Shown: in pieces, positions 19,835-28,610 of the stretch
Layout: each line of letters starts with the position of its first letter
Numbering within the stretch: position 1 is the stretch's first letter
Source: Candidatus Mesenet endosymbiont of Agriotes lineatus
GTDB lineage: Bacteria > Pseudomonadota > Alphaproteobacteria > Rickettsiales > Anaplasmataceae
DNA length: 64,000 nt
Reading direction: 5' to 3'
Assembly: GCF_964019585.1 (NCBI RefSeq)
Contig: NZ_OZ026454.1
Location: 868,001 to 932,000 of the forward strand
Translations under genes and position numbers: made by a program
Notes under the pieces: generated by a model
Database searches by the model: none
What the model was told of the DNA's origin: nothing
Seen by the model: only the letters and a program-made list of their open reading frames with translations

Positions 19835-21016
19835 TTAATATCTGCATATTATTGGCCTAACATCAGACCATGGCCTATTTAAATGTTTATGTTGATGCCA
19901 AGTTACCACCCCAAGGTAAAATACTGCAATATAACTCTCTAATTCACGAATTGACTCTGCTTGTTTTGAGTCTAAATCACTCTTAAGATAAACATGATAT
20001 TCTGCTAAGTTATATCTCTTAAGTCTCTGATCATGAGGATAACTTGCTTCATAGTGATAGCTAACACTGAATCTTTCTAAAATTGGCTTATACTTTAAAT
20101 ACCATACTTGTTCTGAAAGTTTATCATTTCCCAAAGAAAATCTATCACCTACCTCTTCATAGTAACATAGAGGGAAACAAGCATTTATATCTTCCAAGTT
20201 CCAACTATCTGACAACACTATTTGTGTTTTAGCAAATTTAATCTGTGGCAATAAAGTTTGTGGTAATGGGTATAAAGCTTGAAAGTTATGCCACTGGTGC
20301 TGGCGCCTACAGACACTATGATAATTCTTAGTGTGTGGCTCTGTTTCTCCAAGTATTGCTACATCCAAACGATATAAATCATTGCTAAAAACCTGCTGAT
20401 AATGATCACGTAAACAGTCATCTATAATCTCAACAAATAGACTTTCGGATCTAAAGTAATTAATCCTACCAAATGACAGCACTGGACCATCTTTTGTAAT
20501 CTTTATCCCAGAATAATCAGAAAGAAGATCTCCCCATAAGCTTGCATCCAATATAAATCTTTGAGCATTATAGTGATCATTGTACACCCTCATCAGTCTT
20601 GATCTTACTGGTAATGCCAGTTTAGTTAAAGCGATCACTGTATCAATAAAGAAATTATTAGGTACATCTTTAATACCTATTTGTAATTCAAAGAAATGCT
20701 TTCCTGGTGGCTCTTCTTCAATGGTGATGGTATCAATATTTGCCCATTTTAATGCCATTTTAAGTGATGCTGGTGTTCCTCTTAAACGTTGAAATTCTAT
20801 TCCTTCCTTAATTGCTTTTCTTTTATCAGCTACCCAGTAAAGAATCTCTTCCAGGCCATACTCATCAACCAGCCACGGTAGTATTTCTTCTTTAAAGCTA
20901 AACTTAAATCCTCTAATGCAACTCACGTCTAAAGGATAATTGATTGCTTCTACTATCGCTTTTTCTGTCGTCAATGAATTAGGAGGTAATAGAGTAGCTT
21001 TCATTTGAATTTGCAT
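19835..21016 (-). CDS. Phage tail protein I (baseplate, P2 gpI family)
   Basis: 393 residues. The N-terminal half matches the gpI family, which joins the P2-type baseplate wedge: LPPNSLTTEKAIVEAI near the start, ILPWLVDEYGLEE, then GTPASLKMALKW and the segment ending LPVRSRLMRVY. The C-terminal half (about 170-393) is an extension rich in Trp/Tyr/His that resembles a receptor- or fibre-attachment domain and has no assignment. The gene lies at the downstream end of the minus-strand gpV-PAAR-gpW-gpJ-gpI series, but the HU-like gene on the opposite strand intervenes at 21061-21345. It is intact. Confidence 0.8.
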   Translation of the reverse strand: MQIQMKATLLPPNSLTTEKAIVEAINYPLDVSCIRGFKFSFKEEILPWLVDEYGLEEILYWVADKRKAIKEGIEFQRLRGTPASLKMALKWANIDTITIEEEPPGKHFFELQIGIKDVPNNFFIDTVIALTKLALPVRSRLMRVYNDHYNAQRFILDASLWGDLLSDYSGIKITKDGPVLSFGRINYFRSESLFVEIIDDCLRDHYQQVFSNDLYRLDVAILGETEPHTKNYHSVCRRQHQWHNFQALYPLPQTLLPQIKFAKTQIVLSDSWNLEDINACFPLCYYEEVGDRFSLGNDKLSEQVWYLKYKPILERFSVSYHYEASYPHDQRLKRYNLAEYHVYLKSDLDSKQAESIRELESYIAVFYLGVVTWHQHKHLNRPWSDVRPIICRY

Positions 21017-21060
21017 TATCTTGGAATAGATTTTATATATTATTTCTAATTGGGTAGAAC

Positions 21061-21345
21061 ATGAGTAAAAAAGAGATAATAGATGGACTTCTTAAGCAAA
21101 AAGAATTCCTTGGTATTAGAACTGAAAAACATGCTGAAGACATAGTGGGTGCCATCCTTAATATTTTAAAAGAAAAATTAGAACATCTAGATTACGGCAA
21201 ATCATTTAGGTTACATACCATTGGTAGTTTCTACGCAATAAAATGTAAAGAGAGAAAGTACCGTAATGCTTATAATGGTAAAGTCGCTATTCTTCCTTCT
21301 CATAGACGTATACGCTTTAGGGATTATAAACCTTCTCAATCTTAA
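21061..21345 (+). CDS. HU/IHF-family DNA-binding protein
   Basis: 94 residues, the normal size for HU. It reads MSKKEIIDGL, then a helix ending ILNILKEKL, then the beta arms (FRLHTIGSFYAIKC and the basic ERKYRNAYNGK). The family bends DNA and organises nucleoids or packaging and recombination complexes. It is on the plus strand inside a minus-strand baseplate operon, overlapping the end of gpJ by 29 bases in a convergent arrangement. Its placement suggests a phage-encoded nucleoid protein. Confidence 0.8.
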   Translation: MSKKEIIDGLLKQKEFLGIRTEKHAEDIVGAILNILKEKLEHLDYGKSFRLHTIGSFYAIKCKERKYRNAYNGKVAILPSHRRIRFRDYKPSQS

Positions 21346-22123
21346 AACTGCCTAAAATAGCGCTTTCATTGCCTTTGATTATAATATCTTCTTTTGGCTC
21401 TATAAGTTCTATATTCTCTACCCCTTCTGTAAAAAGATGGGCAATAATCCATGATCTGGTTACATTCCAACCCAACCTTTTAGTGAATTCAAACTTTTGT
21501 ATAAATTGCTTTTTTATGTTTTCAATAGTATCTGATAAAACATTAATTTTTGCATAGATATCAACTGGAATGATATTACAGCCTACTACTGTCACTGTAT
21601 CAGTTAACACTCTTACATCATCTTGAGTTACTTGTTCTTTGACAATGCTTAGCAGTTCCTTAGAAGGTATCCCTTCCGTAGATAATATAGCAATCTCTAC
21701 ACTACCAGGAATAAGTGAACTAACTAAAGCATCTTTAACTCTAATGTCAGCTGACAAGGCGTGATAACGATAATGCTCTTTACCTCCTGCAGCCCCCCAA
21801 CCAACAATCTTAGCTTTAATTCTTTTTCTTAAACGTTCATCATCCTCTGTACCTTTACGCTCAACTCCATAAAACTCAGCCAAATGTTCAAGATCCGTAT
21901 CTGTGGCAAAAGCTAGTAAATTAGCACAAGCTGCCTCATTAATTCTCTGTCTTAGCAAAAGCTCTCTCCAAGCAGCAATTTCTAAAATCTTTATCGCTGG
22001 ATCACTTTCAACTAATGCAGAAAAGTTAGGATCTTTTTTTACTAATTCCGCCTTCATCCGTGATAAGATCTCCTCAAAATTTAGTGGTTCAATTACATTT
22101 GGTGCTTTTCCCATCTTTTCCAC
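21317..22123 (-). CDS. Baseplate assembly protein J
   Basis: 268 residues, matching P2 gpJ, the baseplate wedge component. Visible features are the N-terminal LNFEEILSRMKAEL, the stretch LLRQRINEAA, and LEHLAEFYGVER followed by GWGAAGGKEHYRYHAL, all typical of the Baseplate_J family. It abuts gpW (shared base at 22123). No disruption is seen. Confidence 0.9.
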   Translation of the reverse strand: MEKMGKAPNVIEPLNFEEILSRMKAELVKKDPNFSALVESDPAIKILEIAAWRELLLRQRINEAACANLLAFATDTDLEHLAEFYGVERKGTEDDERLRKRIKAKIVGWGAAGGKEHYRYHALSADIRVKDALVSSLIPGSVEIAILSTEGIPSKELLSIVKEQVTQDDVRVLTDTVTVVGCNIIPVDIYAKINVLSDTIENIKKQFIQKFEFTKRLGWNVTRSWIIAHLFTEGVENIELIEPKEDIIIKGNESAILGSFKIEKVYNP

Positions 22124-22452
22124 TACAAACTGATGTTATCAAAAGAAACATTCTTCCCTTCTGGCAGGTACTTTCCTTCAAGTGATAAAGTAACCTTACC
22201 TTCACTCACTTCTGTAATTTTAACTCTATCAAGTTTAAATCTTCTTTCCCATTTGGCTAAAGCATCAGCAACTGCTGTATAGATCTCCAAGTTTCGATTT
22301 GTAGGTCCATCTATAAGTGCAAATAGTCTAGAGCCATAATCTCTTCTCATAACTCTACTGCCAATTGGTGTGGTTAGAATATCAACTATCGATTGCTTTA
22401 AATGCTCTAACCCTTCTAATACCTTACCATTACTGACACTCATTCCCCTCAT
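22123..22452 (-). CDS. Baseplate protein W (gp25-like)
   Basis: 109 residues. The family motif LTTPIGSRVMRRDYGSRLF is clear; the fold is the gp25-like lysozyme-related wedge protein of contractile tails. The ATG at 22452 overlaps the PAAR stop in ATGA, so translation is coupled. Intact. Confidence 0.9.
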   Translation of the reverse strand: MRGMSVSNGKVLEGLEHLKQSIVDILTTPIGSRVMRRDYGSRLFALIDGPTNRNLEIYTAVADALAKWERRFKLDRVKITEVSEGKVTLSLEGKYLPEGKNVSFDNISL

Positions 22453-22709
22453 GTTTTACCAGAAAAGACATTACCACTACCATTTGCTATTTTAAAACCA
22501 CAAGAGACTAAATCTCCAACTCTGGCTATACCAAAACCATTTGCAAAAACAGTAGCTGATCCTTGAATTAGTGTTTTGTTTTCTGTAAAACTATCCCCCA
22601 GACGACAAACGGGTTTACCATTAACAAATACATTATCACTTCCCCCAGTGCAGATATGTTGTGATGTTTCTGCACAATAATCTCCTAAACGGACAACTGA
22701 TTTACCCAT
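22449..22709 (-). CDS. PAAR-motif spike-tip protein
   Basis: 86 residues, the size of small PAAR proteins, which form the sharp tip of contractile tail spikes. It has repeated short beta motifs: VVRLGDYCAE, VCRLGDSF and IARVGDLVSCG, interleaved with NVFVNGKPV and TVFANGFG. It lies between gpV (spike) and gpW, as expected for a P2-like baseplate, with a 4-base overlap to gpW. Intact. Confidence 0.85.
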   Translation of the reverse strand: MGKSVVRLGDYCAETSQHICTGGSDNVFVNGKPVCRLGDSFTENKTLIQGSATVFANGFGIARVGDLVSCGFKIANGSGNVFSGKT

Positions 22710-22716
22710 TTTCCCT

Positions 22717-23181
22717 CTAATTTAGATCAACTCTTTTGGCATTTAATTTAATACCATCCTTAGTCATCTCCAGACTTGATTCCCCAACTGTCAAGGTAAG
22801 TTTATCCACCACAGAAACTTCAAGATGATGATCATCTTTATTATATGACAACTTTGTTCCATCTTGAAACAACAAGCTACTGATCATTTTATCATTCTCT
22901 ACTGCTGGATACTTTTGCTGATAAATACTACCAAGTACAATTCCAAGAGATAACTCTCCTGAGGGTGAAAGTATTACCACTTGTTCATCAATACTTGGTG
23001 GCAGCCAACTCCTCTCTTCTCCAGCTCTGAAAGTTATCCATGGTAGCCATCCAGTTAAAATCTCATCTACTTTGACCACAACTCTTGCTTGTGAGTAATC
23101 TACTTCTTTTATAACTCCAATACGGATGATATTAGCTAGTTTCCTCTGCAGTTGCGAGATGGCAAAATTATGCTCCAGCAC
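22717..23181 (-). CDS. Baseplate spike protein V
   Basis: 154 residues. It has the OB-like segment of gpV (IIRIGVIKEVDYSQARV, then GWLPWITFRAGEERSW and EQVVILSPSGELSLG) and a C-terminal beta-helix-like tail. The family punctures the outer membrane as the tail tube extends. It overlaps the upstream gene by 14 bases. Intact. Confidence 0.88.
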   Translation of the reverse strand: MLEHNFAISQLQRKLANIIRIGVIKEVDYSQARVVVKVDEILTGWLPWITFRAGEERSWLPPSIDEQVVILSPSGELSLGIVLGSIYQQKYPAVENDKMISSLLFQDGTKLSYNKDDHHLEVSVVDKLTLTVGESSLEMTKDGIKLNAKRVDLN

Positions 23182-23680
23182 TTATACCTCCTATACTTAT
23201 GGAATGTGATTCAATATCACTATCTACCCAGATTGAATGCCCCACATGCGCTTCATGCACCCATTCAACTAACCAGACAAGATAAGCATCTAATTCCGGT
23301 TTAAATCCATCTCCTTCTGCTGATATAAACTCAGCGGGTGAAATATTCTCCATATTCCAAGTATTCTTATTTACAACTCTTGCAACTTCAGCTGCCAATG
23401 ATCTTACAACGAGAAAAGCATTATCTATACTACTATCAATTACCGCTCTTGCTTCAAACCTAGCTCTAAGGGCAAGCTCTTCCGTACCTGGATCTTTTCC
23501 TGGCTCCAAACTTGTAAGCTCAACAAATACTGCTGGAGCTAATATCTCTTTACGTACTACTGGGTAATTCTCACAAGTTTGTACTGCTGGTATTTCACTT
23601 TTGACAAATTTTATCGTGCAGCTCAGTCCATTATACCTTTTGCAAAATAAAATTAAGTTCGTGCTGAAAGTACTTTTCAA
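23168..23680 (-). CDS. Phage tail-completion type protein, function unassigned
   Basis: 170 codons if read from the TTG at 23680. The well-formed part begins near YNGLSCTIKFVKSEIPAV and contains FVELTSLEPGKDPGTEEL. The true start may be internal, because the first about 17 codons overlap the end of the gpZ-like gene. Its position between the gpZ-like protein and gpV, and the domain ending SIWVDSDIES, suggest a neck or tail-completion protein. I cannot name it. Confidence 0.6.
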   Translation of the reverse strand: MKSTFSTNLILFCKRYNGLSCTIKFVKSEIPAVQTCENYPVVRKEILAPAVFVELTSLEPGKDPGTEELALRARFEARAVIDSSIDNAFLVVRSLAAEVARVVNKNTWNMENISPAEFISAEGDGFKPELDAYLVWLVEWVHEAHVGHSIWVDSDIESHSISIGGISAGA

Positions 23681-24145
23681 ATACCTTCTCTACTTCATTA
23701 TTCACTAATCCCTTAATGATCCTTGATGCTTCTGGCTCTAGTGGTAATCTTGTATTGGTAGTGCTGTTTTGCCTTTACGCTTAAAGACACTAGTATAACC
23801 TCTGGGCATAGTAGCAACAAATGCACTGTGAAACATATATTTCCCTACCGTCGCTCCAGTTTTTGTCTGTCTCATACTCCCAAGTTTTGCTGCTTTGATT
23901 CCATAAAGACTGGCTCTGACTAATGCCTTTAAAGAGTTTCTATTGGCTTTAATAACCTGTAGCCTATTTCTAATTAGCTTTAATTTTATTTGTTTCTCCG
24001 TACTTATTTCCCTACTAGCTTGAGCTTTTACCCAAAGCGCCGTTTTATTTAGTGCCCTAACTACTGCTAATTCTACTTTATCTTTTTTAGCATCAATGGT
24101 TTGAATAACCTTATTAATGTTATTGCTAACTTCTATACTAAACAT
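23633..24145 (-). pseudogene. gpZ-like minor tail/virion morphogenesis protein, frameshifted
   Basis: The open frame 23738-24145 (135 residues) begins MFSIEVSNNINKV, has the typical basic ALNKTALWVKAQASREI, and ends abruptly at IQDYH. The neighbouring frame continues TRLPLEPEASRIIKGLV and VFEKYFQHELNFILQKV to a stop at 23633-23635. That is the normal end of the family (a segment predicted to be helical), so a small indel at about 23750 removes the last about 38 residues. It overlaps the head-tail protein upstream by 8 bases. Confidence 0.65.
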
Positions 24146-24458
24146 TTGAGTTGTCTGTTTTCATACACTCTATTCTCCACAGCATTCCCGAGTTGTCCTT
24201 AAGTGGTGGTAAGTATATCTTATACTTTTGCTCATTGATAACAAAAACATCTCCTACTGCAGGCTGCAATACATCAAATACACTTACCTCAAGTATTAGC
24301 ATCTCACCAATGAACTTTCCCTCACCAACCTCATAAAGTTTGTCTGGTTGTTGTTTTAATATTGCTACTGGATATGACTTGTTCTTTGACTTATATAATG
24401 CCTGTTGTCCTAGATATAAGAAACAATCTGTAAATAATCTCTGAACATTTTTAAACAT
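24138..24458 (-). CDS. Head-tail joining type protein
   Basis: 106 residues with a mostly beta composition: VAILKQQPDKLYEVGEG, EMLILEVSVFDV, GDVFVINEQKYKIYL. Size and position between capsid and gpZ are those of head-tail adaptor or connector proteins. It follows the capsid stop by one base. No firm family name. Confidence 0.55.
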   Translation of the reverse strand: MFKNVQRLFTDCFLYLGQQALYKSKNKSYPVAILKQQPDKLYEVGEGKFIGEMLILEVSVFDVLQPAVGDVFVINEQKYKIYLPPLKDNSGMLWRIECMKTDNSNV

Positions 24459-24459
24459 A

Positions 24460-25461
24460 TTAAGCAGTGATCTTTACTAATATTGATGGTCTGTGACACA
24501 TAGGAAGAGGATTAGACTGAGTATGCAGATCAGTTCCCCGATCAAATCTTCTTGGTTGTTGTTTTGCATAAAGTGGTTGTCCTAAAGTATTTACGGTTTC
24601 ATTAAAGTCTGCTGGAGCAAAATAAGTAGTAAATGTATTTGCTGTTCCCAGAGGAAAACAATGTCCGGTATCTTTTTCAATAAACCTTCTCACATTGCCA
24701 TCGGGATCTGTTGCTTGTCCTCGATATTCTTCAAAGGCAATGCCACAGAAAGTAAACCCTGATCTCATATCATTGCGAAGTGCTGCTCCTTCTTGCCATC
24801 TTTCATAGGCTTCTTTTACTTTTTGATGTGCAGTTAAAGCATCAAAAAACTCAGGACTAACCAGTGCATGAACCTCAGTCATATACTCACCACTTAAGTT
24901 ATCTTCAATATGGCGCAATACTTCCATACACTTACGTTTTACATCTGTGGTTGCAGTGCTAAGAGCAAAGTTTACTACTTTTGGGGTAATCTCAAATTCT
25001 GTATATAAGTTGAGTAATTCAGAACCATCAGCATCAAGAATAATGCCCTTTAAAGCTCCCATACGTAGATGCTCTATAGTGATTGCATGTTTATTTCTCA
25101 TTGATTGCAAATGATCTGTGATAACGTCAGCTAAAGCTTTAAGTTCATTTTCTGAGCCAAATGCACGTATTCCTTGAACTTCTTCTGGTAATACCACATC
25201 ATCGTGAGGAATATGAGGGATAGTAAAGGTTCTTACTTTTCTTTTTCCGCGTTTTCCTACAGTTGCTGGTGCTCCTGGTAGTTGGGTTGGTAGTAAGCTG
25301 AGTACTCCGTTTTGCTCTTCTATTGTAATATGACGGAATCTCACTGCCTTACTTGGAAATAACTTTAAGTTTTCAGTACGACCATAATTGATTGGCAAAA
25401 TATTTATTGCTCCTGTGAGCGCCGTCATACTAAATGCTGGATTTGAGAATGGATTTTGCAT
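24460..25461 (-). CDS. Major capsid protein (lambda gpE family)
   Basis: About 333 residues from the ATG at 25461 (MQNPFSNPAF); an earlier start at 25503 would overlap the decoration gene. The lambda-E-like signature is visible: MTALTGAINILP, then LPTQLPGAPATVGKRGK, IPHIPHDDVVLPEEVQGIRA, and the C-terminal TYFAPADFNETVNTLGQPLYAK. It forms the icosahedral shell. The gene appears intact, unlike the decoration gene before it and the portal. Confidence 0.92.
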   Translation of the reverse strand: MQNPFSNPAFSMTALTGAINILPINYGRTENLKLFPSKAVRFRHITIEEQNGVLSLLPTQLPGAPATVGKRGKRKVRTFTIPHIPHDDVVLPEEVQGIRAFGSENELKALADVITDHLQSMRNKHAITIEHLRMGALKGIILDADGSELLNLYTEFEITPKVVNFALSTATTDVKRKCMEVLRHIEDNLSGEYMTEVHALVSPEFFDALTAHQKVKEAYERWQEGAALRNDMRSGFTFCGIAFEEYRGQATDPDGNVRRFIEKDTGHCFPLGTANTFTTYFAPADFNETVNTLGQPLYAKQQPRRFDRGTDLHTQSNPLPMCHRPSILVKITA

Positions 25462-25465
25462 AGAT

Positions 25466-25840
25466 TTAAACCCCCTTACGAATAATGATACCACGAGTTT
25501 CAAGTTGTTTTATTGCTGCAGTTTTTTGCTCTTCAGTAATATTTGTTGGCCAAACTAAAATACAATCAGCTAGCAGGGCAATACGTGTAATCATCACTGC
25601 TTTGGTATCTGCTGCTTTTGCATCCACATCACTTATTACTACACCAATAGCAATTTGAGTGCCGTCTGTGGCAGTTGGATTTAAAACCTTAATTAAACCA
25701 TCATCTGTTTTTTTGCTAACCACAGCTCCTAAACTCAGATTTTGTCCTTTGGCAACTGTTACTTGATCGCGTGAATAGATGTTTGATGCTTCATATTTTA
25801 ATAGATCACCTAAATTATTGGCCTATGTTATACAACTCAT
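25466..25840 (-). pseudogene. Head decoration protein (lambda gpD family), nonsense mutation
   Basis: Reading from the ATG at 25840 gives MSCIT, then a TAG at 25823-25825, then an uninterrupted NNLGDLLKYEAS, QVTVAKGQNLSLGAVVSKK and the rest of a decoration protein to 25466. The sixth codon is thus probably a mutated CAG or CAA. The downstream frame can reopen only at a GTG at 25723. The protein stabilises the packaged capsid, so its loss would weaken particles. Confidence 0.75.
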
Positions 25841-25865
25841 AAATATTGTCTCCTTTTATTATTAG

Positions 25866-26171
25866 CTATGCAGATTGACGAGATTTAGCTACCTGTATTA
25901 CCAGATCTTCTTGCACATTTGTCTGCAAAGTACTTAAAATTTCAGTTTTTGTTGCTTGTTGAGCCAGAGTGGTCATTAAAATCTCTCTTGCTTCAACCGC
26001 ACTTATATTCTGCTCAATAAATTCTCCTAATTTTTCTGGCATACGTGATAAGTTACATAGACGTACCAGCTCTAAAACCTCAGTACGATAACTGTTGTCA
26101 TAATTCTGCTTATCATGACTTACAATATCTTTAGAATTTTGTTCTTCTTGATTGGTAATTTGTTTGTTCAT
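25866..26171 (-). CDS. Nested in-frame scaffold protein (lambda Nu3-like)
   Basis: An ATG at 26169-26171 (MNKQITNQEEQN), in frame within the protease gene, is preceded by AAAGGAG, eight bases upstream. The product, 101 residues, is Gln/Glu-rich and predicted helical. Lambda has the same arrangement, where Nu3 is made from a start within gpC and acts as scaffold. I infer the role from the layout and the strong ribosome binding site. Confidence 0.65.
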   Translation of the reverse strand: MNKQITNQEEQNSKDIVSHDKQNYDNSYRTEVLELVRLCNLSRMPEKLGEFIEQNISAVEAREILMTTLAQQATKTEILSTLQTNVQEDLVIQVAKSRQSA

Positions 26172-26963
26172 AATAAAACTCCTTTGTTTGTTGATAAATA
26201 TTTTTTCTTTCAAATCAGCAAATGTTGTTATTTCATCTGCTAAGCCAATATCTATTGCACTTTCACCAAAATAAAGCCCTGCTTCAGTTGATCTAACGGC
26301 TGTAGTAGATAAATCTCTATTACGCGCTATAAGTTCCACAAACATCTCATATAAGCGATTTACCTCTCCTTGCAGACTCTCCTTGCTCTCAGAAGTAATA
26401 GGTTCATGCGGATTTAAATCATTTTTACGATTACCTGCAAAAACTGTGCTGTATTTTATACCTTGTTTTTCATCAAAACTGCTCTGGTCAATATGACTAG
26501 CAATAACCCCAATGCTACCAACCCCTGAAGTTCTAGTGAGCAAAATCTTCTCAGCGCTTGAAGCAATAGCATAGGCAGCAGAATAAGCATCACCACTTAC
26601 AGTTGCGATAATCTCTTTTTTTGACCTAGTATTATAGATAAAATCAGCTAAATCAAATACTCCATTTACTTCTCCTCCTGGACTGTCGATATCAAGTAAA
26701 ATGGTCTCTATACTACTATCTGCTAAAGCTTCTTCTACTTGCTCATAGATTCTTTCATATGAGGTCATCCCTAAAACATCATCAAAAGCTCCAGGTTTTT
26801 GAGTTAAAATCCCATAAATGGGAATAATAGCAATACCCTCTTGCTTGCTAGCTATATGTTTTAAATTCTTAAAGATTGGTAATTTCTTGCTGTGTAATGA
26901 TAATAATTCAAAACTTCTCGGTTCCAGCATCAGTGGTTTGCTTAGTAATAGAGAACTCTCCAT
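25866..26963 (-). CDS. Capsid maturation protease (S49 family, lambda gpC-like)
   Basis: About 365 residues from the ATG at 26963 (MESSLLLSKPLM), which follows the portal stop by a few bases. The serine-protease motifs of the signal-peptide-peptidase family are present: LLDIDSPGGEVNG, SGDAYSAAYAIAS with the candidate nucleophile, and GSIGVIASHIDQ with a downstream Lys (GIKYS). The last 101 codons encode a scaffold-like region with its own start (see the nested entry). It processes the procapsid. Intact. Confidence 0.88.
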   Translation of the reverse strand: MESSLLLSKPLMLEPRSFELLSLHSKKLPIFKNLKHIASKQEGIAIIPIYGILTQKPGAFDDVLGMTSYERIYEQVEEALADSSIETILLDIDSPGGEVNGVFDLADFIYNTRSKKEIIATVSGDAYSAAYAIASSAEKILLTRTSGVGSIGVIASHIDQSSFDEKQGIKYSTVFAGNRKNDLNPHEPITSESKESLQGEVNRLYEMFVELIARNRDLSTTAVRSTEAGLYFGESAIDIGLADEITTFADLKEKIFINKQRSFIMNKQITNQEEQNSKDIVSHDKQNYDNSYRTEVLELVRLCNLSRMPEKLGEFIEQNISAVEAREILMTTLAQQATKTEILSTLQTNVQEDLVIQVAKSRQSA

Positions 26964-26967
26964 AAAT

Positions 26968-28385
26968 TTAATTTCCTTTTTGCTTAATATCTGCCCGACA
27001 ATCAGAATCAAAATTCAGGTTAAAGTAATCAGCACGTTTATGATCTTCAGCAATCTCCTGATCAATTTCTTCTATATCATAGCCAAGCTCTGACACTACC
27101 TCTGCTCTACTTTTAAACCCGTTTCTTACTGCCATCTGCTGTGCTTGCTGATCTTTAAGTGGATCAACCCAATCAAACCCTTGTGGGATCCATTTTACAT
27201 CCTTTAATGTTTGGCTATTCTCTTTATTTGTTTCTTTAATTGCACCAGAGAGTAGTGCTAACTCTAATTCCATACTGGACGGCAAAATTGAAAGACCATG
27301 ACATTATGCTGTAACATCGAGCATCGACGACGAAACTCTATCAGCCCTGCTCGAATTGATGAGTAATTAACATTAGTGAGATCACCAGTTAACTGCTCAT
27401 AAGTAATGCCCATGCCAATAGCAATAGCTCTCAGTTGTTGTCTCATGAATGCCTCGTAGCTACCCCCAACATCTGATGGTTCAGAAAACTTAATATCTTC
27501 TCCTGGATCCAAAAGCTGCATAGTTCCAGGTTCTAAACCAGAGAGGGCAATTCCATGTTCGTTTGTTTCATTTTCTCCCATGATATTAGCTTCAGGATCA
27601 AGTCTGGTGATAAATCCAGCAAACATTGCTGCCGTTTTCTTTCTCACAAGTTCCGCATCATCATATTGATCAAGTTCATAGAGTTTCAGTAGTACATTAG
27701 ATAGCCAAGGTTCTCCTCTTATTTGTCCTGGTCTTAAAGGTCTATAAATATGCAAAACATCATTTGCTGGAACTCGAACTGATTCTCCTAATGAACCATC
27801 ACCTGGATGCTCTCTGAATAAGTAATATGCTTCTCTTTGCCCAAGTTTGTTAAATTCAATCCCACTACGAATGATGTTACCATTTGCTAACGTTTGGTTA
27901 CTCTTATTGTCTAAATGTTCTGATTCAAGTACTTGCAGCTGCAGTGGAACAGATAAATTATCTTCTGCTCTTCGCGCCCGCAAACGGATAAAACACTCTC
28001 CCCCCTCTACCATACTTCGACATACTAAAGACTGCAGTCCATAAAAATCATTTGCGCCACAGCTATCTGCCTCATCAGTCCAACTAAGCCATAACTGCTG
28101 TAGTTTTCTTCTAAAATTGGCATCTGTAGCTTTTGATTGGGGTTTAATTCCAGTGCCAACACAATTACTGACTATGGTATCAATAATATTTGCTGCATAG
28201 GGGTTATTACGTACCATACCACGAGAGCGGCTACGCAGAGTTTCAAGGTTATGAGTAAGGAGGCTATTTATGCTTCCCCTTTCAGGTTGAAAATAACATA
28301 ACCTTCTTCCAGCTCCTGCTCCATCCCAGGCTGAACTTTTAATCTTTGGTTTATTGAATAGTTGTTTTAGTGATTTTAATATCAT
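26968..28385 (-). pseudogene. Portal protein (lambda family), frameshifted near the C-terminus
   Basis: 27264-28385 gives 373 residues with the portal features AWDGAGAGRRL, RSRGMVRNNPYAANIIDTIV, GGECFIRLRARR, VLHIYRPLRPGQIRG and a membrane-like region near IAIGMGITYEQLTGDL. It stops at CRPVWN. The next frame (26968-27285) carries the missing end: LALLSGAIKETN, PQGFDWVDPLKDQQA and ISP-like ends. The shift lies at about 27264-27285. Portal forms the DNA entry ring, so particles would lack a full C-terminal crown. Confidence 0.85.
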
Positions 28386-28610
28386 CTATAGGACACCTTT
28401 ACTTGTGGAAAAAACAATTCTCCTCTTTGGCTTTACCCCTGAGATTTTCAGCTCGGCCTTAATTCTTTGTCTTAAATTAAGTAAGTCATTTATCTGCACT
28501 TCTGCATATCTCACTACATGATCACCATAAGCAATTGATACTACTCGTTCCCCACTTTGTAATTTCTGTATGGCTTGTTCAACTTGGACTAGATACTCAC
28601 TATTGTACAT
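28386..28610 (-). CDS. gpW-like head-tail connector
   Basis: 74 residues, matching lambda gpW in size and shape: NSEYLVQVEQAIQKLQSGER, VVSIAYGDHVVRYAEVQIND, LLNLRQRIKAEL. It sits between terminase and portal, as gpW does, with an 11-base overlap to the upstream gene. Intact. Confidence 0.8.
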   Translation of the reverse strand: MYNSEYLVQVEQAIQKLQSGERVVSIAYGDHVVRYAEVQINDLLNLRQRIKAELKISGVKPKRRIVFSTSKGVL

